7,646 nt of DNA from an uncultured Bacilli bacterium (GCA_944332505.1 CALVKC010000055.1:1-7646), one strand, 5' to 3'; counted from the first letter of the stretch, positions 1 through 6,489 are shown. Notes: a model not told the origin generated them from the sequence alone. Numbers and translations: made by a program.

Positions 1-177
1 GGAATAACTCAAAGAAATTATAGTTACTTTGAAACAAGTCAAACTATGCTTACTGCTGATATATTAATAAAATTAGCGGATTTTTATAATACTAATATCG
101 ACTACTTGTTGTATAGAACTGATGTTAAACAAGCATATCCTAAATCAATAGTTGATAAAGAGTATATTGAAGTATAA
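1..177 (+). CDS. Xre-family helix-turn-helix transcriptional regulator, C-terminal part (cut by window edge)
   Basis: Frame 1 is open from the first base to a TAA at 175-177 and gives 58 residues. It starts within the recognition-helix region (GITQRNYSYFE) and continues through a segment of the form TADILIKLADFYNTNIDYLL, then RTD. This pattern, in which helix 3 is followed by 'LiKLAdfy..siDYLL.RTD', is characteristic of the HTH_3/Xre (Cro/CI-like) DNA-binding domain. The remaining 18 residues form a short tail, so this looks like a small single-domain regulator. The first DNA-binding helices lie outside the window. It is transcribed towards truB and ends at the left edge of the shared inverted repeat at 177-218. 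Its target genes cannot be inferred. The family call is firm; any specific function is unknown. Confidence 0.85.
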   Translation, partial: GITQRNYSYFETSQTMLTADILIKLADFYNTNIDYLLYRTDVKQAYPKSIVDKEYIEV

Positions 178-218
178 AAAAAGATTTAAAACATAATTAA
201 AGGTTTTAAATCTTTTTT
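177..218. terminator. Bidirectional intrinsic terminator between the Xre gene and truB
   Basis: Bases 177-192 and 203-218 form a perfect 16-bp inverted repeat (AAAAAAGATTTAAAAC against GTTTTAAATCTTTTTT) around a 10-nt loop. Read on either strand, the 3' arm ends in a run of six or more T. It can therefore stop rightward transcription from the Xre gene, whose stop codon is at 175-177, and leftward transcription of the truB operon. The truB stop codon (complement of 186-188) lies inside the stem, so the last TruB codons also encode half of the terminator. The stem is A/T-rich with only two G-C pairs, but it is long and uninterrupted. The structure is seen directly; its terminator activity is inferred. 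Confidence 0.8.
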
Positions 219-1025
219 ATCTACTTCATATATTGCTATATCTTTATTTTTATATGTAAATATAACTCTATTATCTATATTAAATATATTATTAATTCTA
301 TTACCATTTAATACTTTATTAATTAGATTATTTGGTAGTTCTATAACTTTATAATCTAAAAATTCTTTTATATTTAGTAATTTATAATTATTATTTTTTA
401 TATCTTCTATTTTATATGATTCTTCTATAGTAAAATTTCCTTGTTTTATTCTTATTAAATTATTCATTGTACCATCTATATTTAGTTTATTACATATATC
501 TTTTATTAAAGATCGTATATATGTTCCTTTAGATACTTTTACTTTAAAAGTAATTATATCATTATTAAAAGATATTAGTTCTAAATTATAAATTGTTACT
601 TTTCTTTTAGGTAATTTTACTTTTTCATTATTTCTAGCATAATTATATAATCTTTTACCATTTACATGAACTGAAGAATAAAGTGGTACTTCTTGTAAAT
701 AACTTTTTGTATAATATTTAAATACTTTTAATATATCATTTTTAGTAATATCTACTATACTAGTAGATATTACATTACCAGTTATATCTAAAGTATCAGT
801 TGATATACCAAGTTTTATTTCTGCAATATATTCTTTAGTATCATTTACTAATATATTTACTAGTTTTGTGTATTTACCTATAACACAAACTAAAACTCCA
901 CTAGCTATTGGATCAAGAGTTCCAGTATGACCTATTTTTTTAGTACCTAATATAATATTTAGTTCATTAACTATATCTCTACTGGTTTTCCCTTTTTCTT
1001 TGTTTACTACTATTAGCCCGTTCAT
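186..1025 (-). CDS. truB: tRNA pseudouridine(55) synthase TruB
   Basis: TruB isomerises uridine 55 in the T-loop of tRNAs to pseudouridine in the cytoplasm. The 279-residue product starts MNGLIVVNKEKGKTSRDIVN, the usual opening of the family, which supports the ATG at 1023-1025. The catalytic loop GHTGTLDPIASG is present with the nucleophilic Asp at residue 38. The motifs YSSVHVNGKRLYNYAR (about 116-131) and VSKGTYIRSL (about 163-172) match the conserved RNA-binding and active-site strands. The length is slightly below that of Bacillus TruB (around 300 residues), the C-terminal region being poorly conserved and Asn/Ile/Lys-rich. By eye this is one of the most A/T-biased genes here, with frequent ATA codons. 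The start overlaps the end of the preceding GNAT-like gene by 47 nt and has only a weak A-rich ribosome binding site, which suggests translational coupling. It is the last gene of the operon. Identification is secure. Confidence 0.96.
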   Translation of the reverse strand: MNGLIVVNKEKGKTSRDIVNELNIILGTKKIGHTGTLDPIASGVLVCVIGKYTKLVNILVNDTKEYIAEIKLGISTDTLDITGNVISTSIVDITKNDILKVFKYYTKSYLQEVPLYSSVHVNGKRLYNYARNNEKVKLPKRKVTIYNLELISFNNDIITFKVKVSKGTYIRSLIKDICNKLNIDGTMNNLIRIKQGNFTIEESYKIEDIKNNNYKLLNIKEFLDYKVIELPNNLINKVLNGNRINNIFNIDNRVIFTYKNKDIAIYEVDKKDLKPLIMF

Positions 1026-1566
1026 TATCTTTTTTTAATATATCCATATATAAAACTAGAGTTTGAAATTGTGCTGTTGTTTGAGGATGTTCGGGAATAT
1101 ATTGAAAACCATAAGTTAATAAACTATTTATTACTGCTATATCATTTTTAGGTACTTCAAATTCTAATCTTTCAAATTCATTGGCCTCAGCATAACTTTG
1201 CATTTTACCTATTATTTCACTAATTATTGGCATTTTTTCTTCTAAACTTAAATTAGATAAAAATATTATCTCTGGTATATGTAATATACTTCCATCTTTT
1301 TTTACTCTAAATATACTAATAAGTTCTATATCACTATAGTATAAACCAAAAGAAATATCTTCTTGTTCTATTGAATTTATTGCATTTATTGCTCTACTTA
1401 CAAATTCATCATTTAAATCCCTTGGTTTTAAATTAGATATTTCTTTAGGTTTATTTTTTATTCTATCAAGAAATAAACCATATAAATTTAGAAAAAATTG
1501 ATAATAACCATAATATATTATATCTTTACTAGTCTTTGGCAAAGAATTTTCAGCAAATATAATCAT
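979..1566 (-). CDS. GNAT-like protein of unknown function within the infB-truB operon
   Basis: This 195-residue protein is not recognised by name. Its second half reads like a GNAT (Gcn5-related N-acetyltransferase) fold: strands around ELISIFRV and LHIPEIIFL, a long helix, a strand RLEFEVPKND, the helix AVINSLLTYGFQYI and a closing strand TLVLYMDIL. The 'LLTYGFQYIPE' then 'TLVLYMDI' ending is typical of GNAT C-termini. The acetyl-CoA pyrophosphate loop (Q/R-x-x-G-x-G/A), expected just before the long helix, is not obvious: that stretch reads SNLSLEEKMPII, without glycine. The domain may thus be inactive or divergent. The first 70 residues are helical and unassigned. The start at 1564-1566 is supported by a strong AAGGGGGAT site that begins at the rbfA stop. 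The last 13 residues (RANSSKQRKRENQ) are a charged tail read out of frame across the truB start. Position suggests a role linked to ribosomes or tRNA, but this is only context. Confidence 0.5.
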   Translation of the reverse strand: MIIFAENSLPKTSKDIIYYGYYQFFLNLYGLFLDRIKNKPKEISNLKPRDLNDEFVSRAINAINSIEQEDISFGLYYSDIELISIFRVKKDGSILHIPEIIFLSNLSLEEKMPIISEIIGKMQSYAEANEFERLEFEVPKNDIAVINSLLTYGFQYIPEHPQTTAQFQTLVLYMDILKKDNERANSSKQRKRENQ

Positions 1567-1577
1567 TTTTATCCCCC

Positions 1578-1913
1578 TTACTTTAAATTACTTAATATAT
1601 TATCTATTTTACTTCCATATTCGATTGATTTATCATAAATAAATTTTAATTCTGGTGTGTGTCTTATTTCTATTTTTTCACTAAGTTTTCCTCTTATAAA
1701 CTTAGCTGCTTCATTTACTTCTTTTTCTTGATTTGCTTCATCTAAATCTAATAGGGATGTAAAATATACTTTGCAATAACTTAAATCATTTGTTAAGTCT
1801 ACTCCCGTAATAGTTACACTTTTTAAAAGTTCATCATTTGTTTCATTAATTATTATATCACTTATATATCTAAGGATATCTGATTCAATTCTTTTTATCC
1901 TACGATTTTTCAT
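1578..1913 (-). CDS. rbfA: 30S ribosome-binding factor RbfA
   Basis: RbfA is a small KH-like protein that binds the 30S subunit late in assembly, helps mature the 5' end of 16S rRNA and supports growth in the cold. From the chosen start the product has 111 residues. Conserved features are the N-terminal helix RIKRIESDILRYISDII, the strand VTITGVDLTNDLSYCKVYFTS and the C-terminal signature HTPELKFIYDKSIEYG followed by IDNIL, matching the family's 'R..PeL.F..D.s.e.g..i..lL'. The start is taken at the ATG complementing 1911-1913, because GAGGTG lies four bases upstream. An upstream in-frame TTG at 1925 would add four residues but has no ribosome binding site. The start overlaps the end of infB by 14 nt, so translation is probably coupled. 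Its length is close to that of other Firmicute RbfA proteins. Confidence 0.95.
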   Translation of the reverse strand: MKNRRIKRIESDILRYISDIIINETNDELLKSVTITGVDLTNDLSYCKVYFTSLLDLDEANQEKEVNEAAKFIRGKLSEKIEIRHTPELKFIYDKSIEYGSKIDNILSNLK

Positions 1914-4020
1914 GAGGCACCTCAATCATTTCATAGGCTTCAATTGTATCCCCTTCTTTAAAATCATTGAATTTTTCTAAAGTAATACCACATTCAAAGC
2001 CTTTTTTTACTTCCTTAACACTATCTTTTCCTCTTTGTAGTGTAGATACTTTATCATCACTAGCTATTATTATTCCATCTCTTATTACTCTAGCTAATGC
2101 ATTGTGTTTGATTAATCCATCAGTTATATATGATCCTGCAATATTACCAATTTTTGAAAATTTAAATATTTTTCTAATTTCTGCTGCCCCAATTACTTTT
2201 TCTTCATATACTGGATCAAGTAATCCATTTATTGCATCTTCCATATCTTCAACTAGTTTATAAATTATAGTATATAATCTTATTTCTATATTTTTATCTT
2301 TAGCAAGTTCTTTTGCAGCATTACTTGCTACTACATTAAAACCTATTATTATAGCATCAGAAGCACTAGCAAGAATTACATCAGATTCACTTACTGCTCC
2401 AATACCACTACGTATGACATTTATTTTTATACCCCCAGCAGTTATCTTTTCAAGTGATGATTTAACCGCTTCTTCAGAGCCCCTTACATCGGCTTTAAGT
2501 AAAACGTTTATTTCTTTTTCACCAGCATTGATACTGTTAAATAAATCATCTAATGATTTACCTTTTTGCTTTCCTTCATTCATTTTGGCTAAGGTTTCTC
2601 TTTTTTCAGCAATGCTTTTTGCTTCTGCTTCAGTTTCAAAAGCCATGAATTTGTCTCCAGCTGATGGGTTTTTAGTTAATCCTGTTACTTCAACTGGTGT
2701 TGATGGTCCTGCTTCTACAATGGATTCTCCACGATCATTTTTCATTGTCCTTACTTTTGCATAACTCGTGCCAACTACTATTGGATCTCCTATTCTTAAA
2801 GTTCCATTTTGTATTAAAAATGATGCTACTCCCCCAACATTTTTATCAACTCTTGATTCAATTACTGCTCCAACAGCATATCGGTTAGGATTAGCTCTTA
2901 AATTTTGCATTTGAGCTACTGCTAATATCGTTTCTAAAAGTAAATCTATTCCTTCTCCAGTATGAGCTGATATGTTTATAAATGGAACATCACCACCCCA
3001 TGCTTCAGGTGTAATCCCCGCTTCATTCATTTCCGTAAGTACTCTATCTATATTAGCATCTTTTTTATCTATCTTGTTTACTGCTACTATTATTGGTACA
3101 TTTGCTGCTTTAGCATGATCTATTGCTTCTTTTGTCTGAGGCATTACTCCATCATCAGCAGCAACAATAATTATAACTATGTCAGTTACACTAGCACCTC
3201 TTGCTCGCATTTCTGTAAATGCCGCATGACCAGGAGTATCTATAAATGTTATAAGTTCATCATTATACATCGTTTGATATGCCCCAATATGTTGAGTAAT
3301 ACCACCAAATTCTTGATTTACTACATGAGTGTGTCTTATGTAATCAAGTAAAGTAGTTTTACCATGATCTACATGCCCCATAATTGTTACTATTGGTGGT
3401 CTTTTAACTAAATCACTTTCATTATCTATAATTTCATATTCTTCAAAATTAGCAACATCTTGAGTTTCTTCTCTTTTTAATGTCTTACCATAATCAAGTG
3501 CTATTATCTCTGCATTTTCAAATTCTAAAGGTTCATTGATACTAACCATTAAACCCATACCAATTAGTTTTTTAATTATATCAGTGCTACTTACATTTAA
3601 ACTATTTGCTAGTTCACCAACTGTCATATTGTTTTTGTATAATACTATATTTTCATCAGTTGTATTACTCATTAATTTATTTTTATGCTTATACATTTCT
3701 TTTTTCAGCATATTAAATTCATTTGTTTCGTTTTTATTATCTTTTTTCTTTAATTTTTCTTTGGTAACACTTTCTTTTAATTCTCTATCAAATGAACTTG
3801 ATGTAAGTATTTCATCTACTTTATCTTCAATTACTTCATCTTCTTCAAATGTAGTTTCTTCATCGGTACTTATTAAATTAATTAAATTATCAAGCATTAT
3901 TATATCATCATCATTTAAGTAATCATCTGCATTATGTACTGCTATATTTAATTCTTGACATTTCTTTAAGACTTCAGCAACTGATAAATTAACATCTTTG
4001 GCATATTCTTTAACTGTCAT
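1900..4020 (-). CDS. infB: Translation initiation factor IF-2
   Basis: IF-2 is the GTPase that places initiator fMet-tRNA in the P site and promotes 30S-50S joining. The 706-residue protein has two IF2_N modules (about residues 1-50, MTVKEYAKDVNLSVAEVLKK, and 131-175, NMTVGELANSLNVSSTDIIK). These are joined by an acidic then lysine-rich linker (about 52-120) that is short compared with proteobacterial IF-2. The G domain is complete: G1 GHVDHGKT (215-222), G2 GGITQHIG (239-246), G3 DTPGH (261-265), G4 NKID (315-318) and G5 SAHTG (351-355). The beta-barrel domain II follows, then domain III and the fMet-tRNA-binding C2 domain, ending in ECGITLEKFNDFKEGDTIEAYEMIE. The length is near that of Bacillus IF-2. 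The start has an AAAGGGTGAT site and lies 18 nt after rnpM. In Bacillus, ylxQ sits between these two genes; here it is absent. Identification is certain. Confidence 0.98.
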   Translation of the reverse strand: MTVKEYAKDVNLSVAEVLKKCQELNIAVHNADDYLNDDDIIMLDNLINLISTDEETTFEEDEVIEDKVDEILTSSSFDRELKESVTKEKLKKKDNKNETNEFNMLKKEMYKHKNKLMSNTTDENIVLYKNNMTVGELANSLNVSSTDIIKKLIGMGLMVSINEPLEFENAEIIALDYGKTLKREETQDVANFEEYEIIDNESDLVKRPPIVTIMGHVDHGKTTLLDYIRHTHVVNQEFGGITQHIGAYQTMYNDELITFIDTPGHAAFTEMRARGASVTDIVIIIVAADDGVMPQTKEAIDHAKAANVPIIVAVNKIDKKDANIDRVLTEMNEAGITPEAWGGDVPFINISAHTGEGIDLLLETILAVAQMQNLRANPNRYAVGAVIESRVDKNVGGVASFLIQNGTLRIGDPIVVGTSYAKVRTMKNDRGESIVEAGPSTPVEVTGLTKNPSAGDKFMAFETEAEAKSIAEKRETLAKMNEGKQKGKSLDDLFNSINAGEKEINVLLKADVRGSEEAVKSSLEKITAGGIKINVIRSGIGAVSESDVILASASDAIIIGFNVVASNAAKELAKDKNIEIRLYTIIYKLVEDMEDAINGLLDPVYEEKVIGAAEIRKIFKFSKIGNIAGSYITDGLIKHNALARVIRDGIIIASDDKVSTLQRGKDSVKEVKKGFECGITLEKFNDFKEGDTIEAYEMIEVPHEKS
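1918..1923 (-). promoter_or_regulatory. Ribosome binding site that fixes the rbfA start
   Basis: The minus strand reads GAGGTG, then CCTC, then ATG. This is the only good Shine-Dalgarno match near the rbfA N-terminus. It lies inside the infB coding region and selects the ATG at 1911-1913 over the in-frame TTG at 1923-1925, which overlaps the site itself. Confidence 0.75.
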
Positions 4021-4038
4021 ATTATCACCCTTTCTTTT

Positions 4039-4296
4039 TTATTTTAACATATTTTCTAATTCCTCATAAATATTATTTGGTATTTCTACCCCTAATACTT
4101 TGTCTAATACTTTATCTTTTTTAGCCTTTCTTATTATTTCTATATCTTTTTTTAAGTATGCTCCCCTACCATTAGATTTTCCTGTTTCATCTATAATTAT
4201 ATTATCAAATTTATCTTTTACTACCCTAATTAATTCTTTTTTTGGTAGTTTTTCTCTAGTTATAATACAGCTACGTAAAGGTATCTTTTTATTCAT
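4039..4296 (-). CDS. rnpM: RNase P RNA-binding modulator RnpM (YlxR, DUF448)
   Basis: This 85-residue protein belongs to the YlxR/DUF448 family, which in Bacillus binds RNase P RNA and modulates RNase P activity, and has also been linked to gene regulation. Matching motifs are KIPLRSCIITREKLPKKELIRVV (read here in two parts: KIPLRSC at 4-10 and the basic KKELIRVV at about 19-26), D-E-T-GK at 36-40 and GRGAYL at 43-48. A helical C-terminus follows (IYEELENML). The single Cys with a following Thr is the usual Firmicute form, so nothing is missing. The start codon lies inside the end of nusA: the 8-nt overlap ATGAATAA contains the nusA stop. A site AAGGAAAT lies upstream within nusA. Conserved placement between nusA and infB strongly supports the assignment. 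The functional statement rests on family knowledge, not on this sequence. Confidence 0.92.
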   Translation of the reverse strand: MNKKIPLRSCIITREKLPKKELIRVVKDKFDNIIIDETGKSNGRGAYLKKDIEIIRKAKKDKVLDKVLGVEIPNNIYEELENMLK

Positions 4297-5407
4297 TACT
4301 ATTTCCTTTTTTATTTATTTCTTCCATAGTTGTAAGTTCTAATAAATATTTTGTTAATTTACTAGCTAGTTTTATATTACTACCACCTTTACCAATAGCA
4401 AGTTTCTTTTCTTCTTCTGATACTATAACTAATGCTTCCCTTTTTTCAGGATCAGGTATGCTAACTATTACATTTTTGGCAGGTGTCATTGCACTTTTAA
4501 TAAATTCTACTGGATCTTCACTATATAGTACTACATCTACTTTTTCACCATTTAATTCTTTTAATATACCCGCAATACGACTTCCTTTTTCACCTATACA
4601 TGATCCTATTGGATCTATTCTTTCATTGGTTGATGATACTGCAACTTTTGAACGAATACCTGCTTCTCTTACTACTCTATTTATTATAATTGTACCATTT
4701 GCAATTTCTGGTATTTCATGTTCAAATAATCTTTTTACAAACCCAAAGTTATTTCTTGATAATTTAATTACTGGCCCTTTAGGTCCATTTATTACTTTTG
4801 TTACATATACCCTAATATTTGAACCCATTACTATTTTTTCTCCCGGTATTATTTCACTTTTTGGAAGTATTCCTCTAGTTCTTCCTAAATCTATATAGTA
4901 ATTTTTTTGATCTTCTAATGCTACCATTCCTAACATTAATTCATCTTGTTTATCCGCAAATTCATCAATTATACTAGTTTTTTCTGCTTCTCTTATTTTT
5001 TGCATTACTACTTGTTTAGCGGTTCCTGCGGCAACTCGTCCAAAATCTGCTGGTGTTACTTCTTGTTCAATCGTTTCACCAACTTTAATACTAGGTACTA
5101 TTTTTTTGGCATCTTCAAGTAATATTTGAGCATCCCTATTAATTGTAGGTTCTACCTTTTTAACATTTCCTTCTTCATCTACTTCTTCATGTCCTTCATC
5201 ATATTCATCTACTACTATTAAATAAGAATATACTTTTATTTCTCCCGTATCTCTATTGATGTCAACTTTAACATTAGTCTTTGAATTAAAGTTTTTCTTG
5301 TATGCCGTTTGAAGAGCAAGTTGTAATGCTTCAAATACAACATCGGGACTAATGTTTTTTTCCGCAACTAAATTGTCTAATGCTTTAATTAATTCTTTAC
5401 TATTCAT
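4289..5407 (-). CDS. nusA: Transcription termination/antitermination factor NusA
   Basis: NusA binds RNA polymerase and nascent RNA, and modulates pausing, intrinsic termination and antitermination. The 372-residue protein matches the Firmicute length. The N-terminal polymerase-binding domain covers about 1-145 (LIKALDNLVAEKNIS; ALQTAYKK; later DFGRVAAGTAKQVVMQKIRE). An S1 domain follows at about 150-220, containing YYIDLGRTRGILPKSE. KH1 spans about 225-300, with RSKVAV and the loop GEKG at 272-275. KH2 spans about 305-365, with GKGG at 339-342. The E. coli-type C-terminal acidic repeats are absent, as is normal in Firmicutes. The ATG at 5405-5407 is preceded by AAGAGG, which overlaps the last codons of rimP. 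Only three bases separate the two genes. The protein may feed back on the leader hairpin at 5678-5707. Identification is certain. Confidence 0.98.
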   Translation of the reverse strand: MNSKELIKALDNLVAEKNISPDVVFEALQLALQTAYKKNFNSKTNVKVDINRDTGEIKVYSYLIVVDEYDEGHEEVDEEGNVKKVEPTINRDAQILLEDAKKIVPSIKVGETIEQEVTPADFGRVAAGTAKQVVMQKIREAEKTSIIDEFADKQDELMLGMVALEDQKNYYIDLGRTRGILPKSEIIPGEKIVMGSNIRVYVTKVINGPKGPVIKLSRNNFGFVKRLFEHEIPEIANGTIIINRVVREAGIRSKVAVSSTNERIDPIGSCIGEKGSRIAGILKELNGEKVDVVLYSEDPVEFIKSAMTPAKNVIVSIPDPEKREALVIVSEEEKKLAIGKGGSNIKLASKLTKYLLELTTMEEINKKGNSNE

Positions 5408-5410
5408 TTT

Positions 5411-5662
5411 TTAACCTCTTTCCTTACTTACTACATCCATTATGTAGCTGTCATTAGTTATGTTGGCTTTATCTACTATTTTATCAACTTTTTTAGTAGC
5501 CTCCACTATTGTTTCTAAATCTATTCCTCCGATTTTATCTAAAGTTATCGTTAGAAAGTTGTATTTACCCTTTTTTTCATATGTTATGTCATCTACTATA
5601 ATTTCTTCTTTTTCTAGTACTTTTTGTAATTCATTTTTTAATTTAGTTAATTTTTCTTGCAT
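5411..5662 (-). CDS. rimP: Short RimP-like ribosome maturation factor (N-terminal domain only)
   Basis: RimP binds the free 30S subunit and assists early assembly around uS12 and the central pseudoknot. This 83-residue product matches the RimP N-terminal alpha/beta domain: helix EKLTKLKNELQKVLEKEEI, strand IIVDDITYEKKGKYNFLTIT, the signature LDKIGGIDLETIVEATKKVD (about 41-60) and a closing strand DSYIMDVVSKERG. Typical RimP has about 150 residues: the closing strand leads into an 'S.PG.dRPL' linker and a C-terminal SH3-like domain. Here the protein stops at that junction, and nusA begins four bases later, so no hidden remainder or frameshifted tail is possible. This is a compact form rather than a sequencing break. 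The start is firm, with GGAGG five bases before the ATG. It is the first gene of the operon. Family confidence is good from sequence and position. Confidence 0.85.
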   Translation of the reverse strand: MQEKLTKLKNELQKVLEKEEIIVDDITYEKKGKYNFLTITLDKIGGIDLETIVEATKKVDKIVDKANITNDSYIMDVVSKERG

Positions 5663-5677
5663 ATTACCTCCATAACT

Positions 5678-5707
5678 AATAATAAAAGTGGGATTTTCTG
5701 CCCACTT
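5678..5707 (-). promoter_or_regulatory. Leader hairpin of the rimP-nusA operon, possible attenuator
   Basis: On the minus strand AAGTGGG (5707-5701), an 8-nt loop, and CCCACTT (5692-5686) form a perfect 7-bp stem. The T-rich stretch TTTTATTATT follows and ends a few bases before the rimP GGAGG site. This is by far the most GC-rich element in the intergenic region, and it lies within about 10 nt of the predicted transcript start. A GC stem plus interrupted U tract resembles a weak intrinsic terminator. From family knowledge, the Bacillus subtilis nusA operon leader carries a NusA-responsive terminator, so autoregulation is plausible here. The structure is seen; the function is inferred. Confidence 0.6.
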
Positions 5708-5714
5708 AAAATTG

Positions 5715-5750
5715 CAAATTTATTATAACATACTTTATTCTTAAAAAAAA
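5715..5750 (-). promoter_or_regulatory. Extended -10 promoter of the rimP-nusA-infB operon
   Basis: The minus strand contains TGTTATAAT (complement of 5722-5730), a perfect -10 hexamer with the TGn extension. No TTGACA-like -35 is found 16-18 bases upstream; that position falls in a T8 tract (5743-5750). Transcription would start near G5715, giving a leader of about 53 nt before the rimP ATG. The upstream T8 tracts could act as an UP-like element. This is the only promoter-like sequence between the terminator at 5757-5791 and rimP. Confidence 0.7.
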
Positions 5751-5756
5751 CCCCTA

Positions 5757-5791
5757 AATTAAAAAAAATAATATAGTGTTTATATTATTTT
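5757..5791 (-). terminator. Intrinsic terminator of the T7SS-like operon
   Basis: Bases 5781-5791 and 5765-5775 form a perfect 11-bp inverted repeat (minus-strand AAAATAATATA and TATATTATTTT) around the 5-nt loop AACAC. On the minus strand the second arm runs into an unbroken T8 tract (5768-5761). It begins at the stop codon of the 118-residue gene. The stem has no G-C pair, so it may be leaky despite its perfect pairing and T tract. On the plus strand the same repeat has only a short T run. Confidence 0.7.
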
Positions 5792-6147
5792 CAGGTTGGT
5801 GTATTACCCCCAGATACTGGTAAACTGTTGCTGGCTTTACCAGTTATTTCAACAGTCTTTTCACCAGTTGCTTGATGGGCTAATATTAATGTTTCTAATG
5901 TATTTTTATATTCTTCTAATACTGGAGTTATTATATCGTTCATATCTACTAAACATTTATGTATTTCTATTAAACTACTTGCTATGTCAGTATTAGAATC
6001 ATCAGTTACTTCCCAGTTATTTTTAATCGTATTAAATATGTATTCTATACTGTTACTATTATTTTTTAAATTGCCAGTATCTGCTGATAATTTTTCTAAT
6101 TCTGCTTTTGCCATTTCTGGACTAATATTTATATCATATACAGCCAT
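5791..6147 (-). CDS. WXG100-like small helical protein (118 aa) of a T7SS-like locus
   Basis: The 118-residue product has two predicted long helices separated by a turn containing a lone Trp (NNWEVTDDS, Trp at 45). That is where WXG100/ESX proteins carry their W-x-G turn; here it reads W-E-V. The second helix has SSLIEIHKCLVDMND then IITPVLEEYKNTLE, and it aligns loosely with the 95-residue neighbour (S-S/N-S-L thirteen residues after Trp, then I-x-P-V). The C-terminal 20 residues (after HQATGEKTVEITG) look like a Gly/Pro/Ser/Thr tail. There is no signal peptide or membrane segment, as expected for cargo of a type VII secretion system. The start ATG has an AGGATGGTG site in the 12-nt gap after the 109-residue gene. 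It is the last gene before the terminator. Function is inferred from shape and context; no specific family is recognised. Confidence 0.6.
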   Translation of the reverse strand: MAVYDINISPEMAKAELEKLSADTGNLKNNSNSIEYIFNTIKNNWEVTDDSNTDIASSLIEIHKCLVDMNDIITPVLEEYKNTLETLILAHQATGEKTVEITGKASNSLPVSGGNTPT

Positions 6148-6159
6148 CTTTTCACCATC

Positions 6160-6489
6160 CTATATACTTGTTGCATCACTACTTATTGCTTCTAAATCAC
6201 TTTGTAATGCTGTAAATTCTTTTTCGGAATCTATATTTGCTGCATCATATGCATTTATTTGTCTTTGTAAAAATGTAGAAACCGTTTCTAAATTAGTTTG
6301 TAACCTTACCCCTACATCTTCAAAATATGTTTTAAATTTCTCGTTTGCAGAACTTAAACCACTAGATTGTATTAAATTACAAATATCTGTAAGTTCTGTA
6401 TTTAAATTATTAAATGTTATTTTAATTTCTTCCATTATTTTTTTATTTCTAGATAATAATCTATTAACTTCATTTATTTCTATTCTCAT
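6160..6489 (-). CDS. Small helical protein (109 aa), paralogous to the helical region of the adjacent lysozyme fusion
   Basis: The 109-residue protein is predicted almost entirely alpha-helical, without Trp, signal peptide or membrane segment. Residues 63-92 (from LQTNLETVSTFL to SEKEF) align without gaps to visible residues 55-84 of the lysozyme-fusion protein encoded two genes upstream, with 14 of 30 identities: L, T, N, L, T, S, T, F, Q, I, Y, A, D and E. Further upstream identities (S46, E50, K51, K53) keep the same register. It is therefore a free-standing relative of that helical domain, comparable in role to the small LXG-associated alpha-helical partners (Lap-type) of Firmicute T7SS effectors. 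Its ATG overlaps the stop of the 95-residue gene (ATGA), and the ribosome binding site is only moderate (GGTGGA), so translation is probably coupled. Function as effector partner or chaperone is an inference. Confidence 0.6.
   Translation of the reverse strand: MRIEINEVNRLLSRNKKIMEEIKITFNNLNTELTDICNLIQSSGLSSANEKFKTYFEDVGVRLQTNLETVSTFLQRQINAYDAANIDSEKEFTALQSDLEAISSDATSI

Noticed and set aside
1914..1925. rbfA starting at an upstream TTG (adding MRCL)
   Set aside because: No ribosome binding site precedes the TTG, whereas GAGGTG sits correctly before the ATG at 1911-1913, where family alignment also begins.
4240..4290. Loss of a Cys-x-x-Cys zinc motif in RnpM/YlxR
   Set aside because: Firmicute members of this family commonly have a C-x-x-T-type sequence here, so the form is ordinary for the group.
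1967..4342. Long plus-strand open frames opposite infB, rnpM and nusA
   Set aside because: They are Ser/Leu/Ile-rich mirror readings of strongly conserved minus-strand genes, without ribosome binding sites or recognisable domains.
5791..6489. Mycoplasma-type code with TGA as Trp
   Set aside because: Trp codons in infB and the lysozyme fusion are TGG. The two TGA codons end genes at sensible points, one in an ATGA overlap and one at a terminator.
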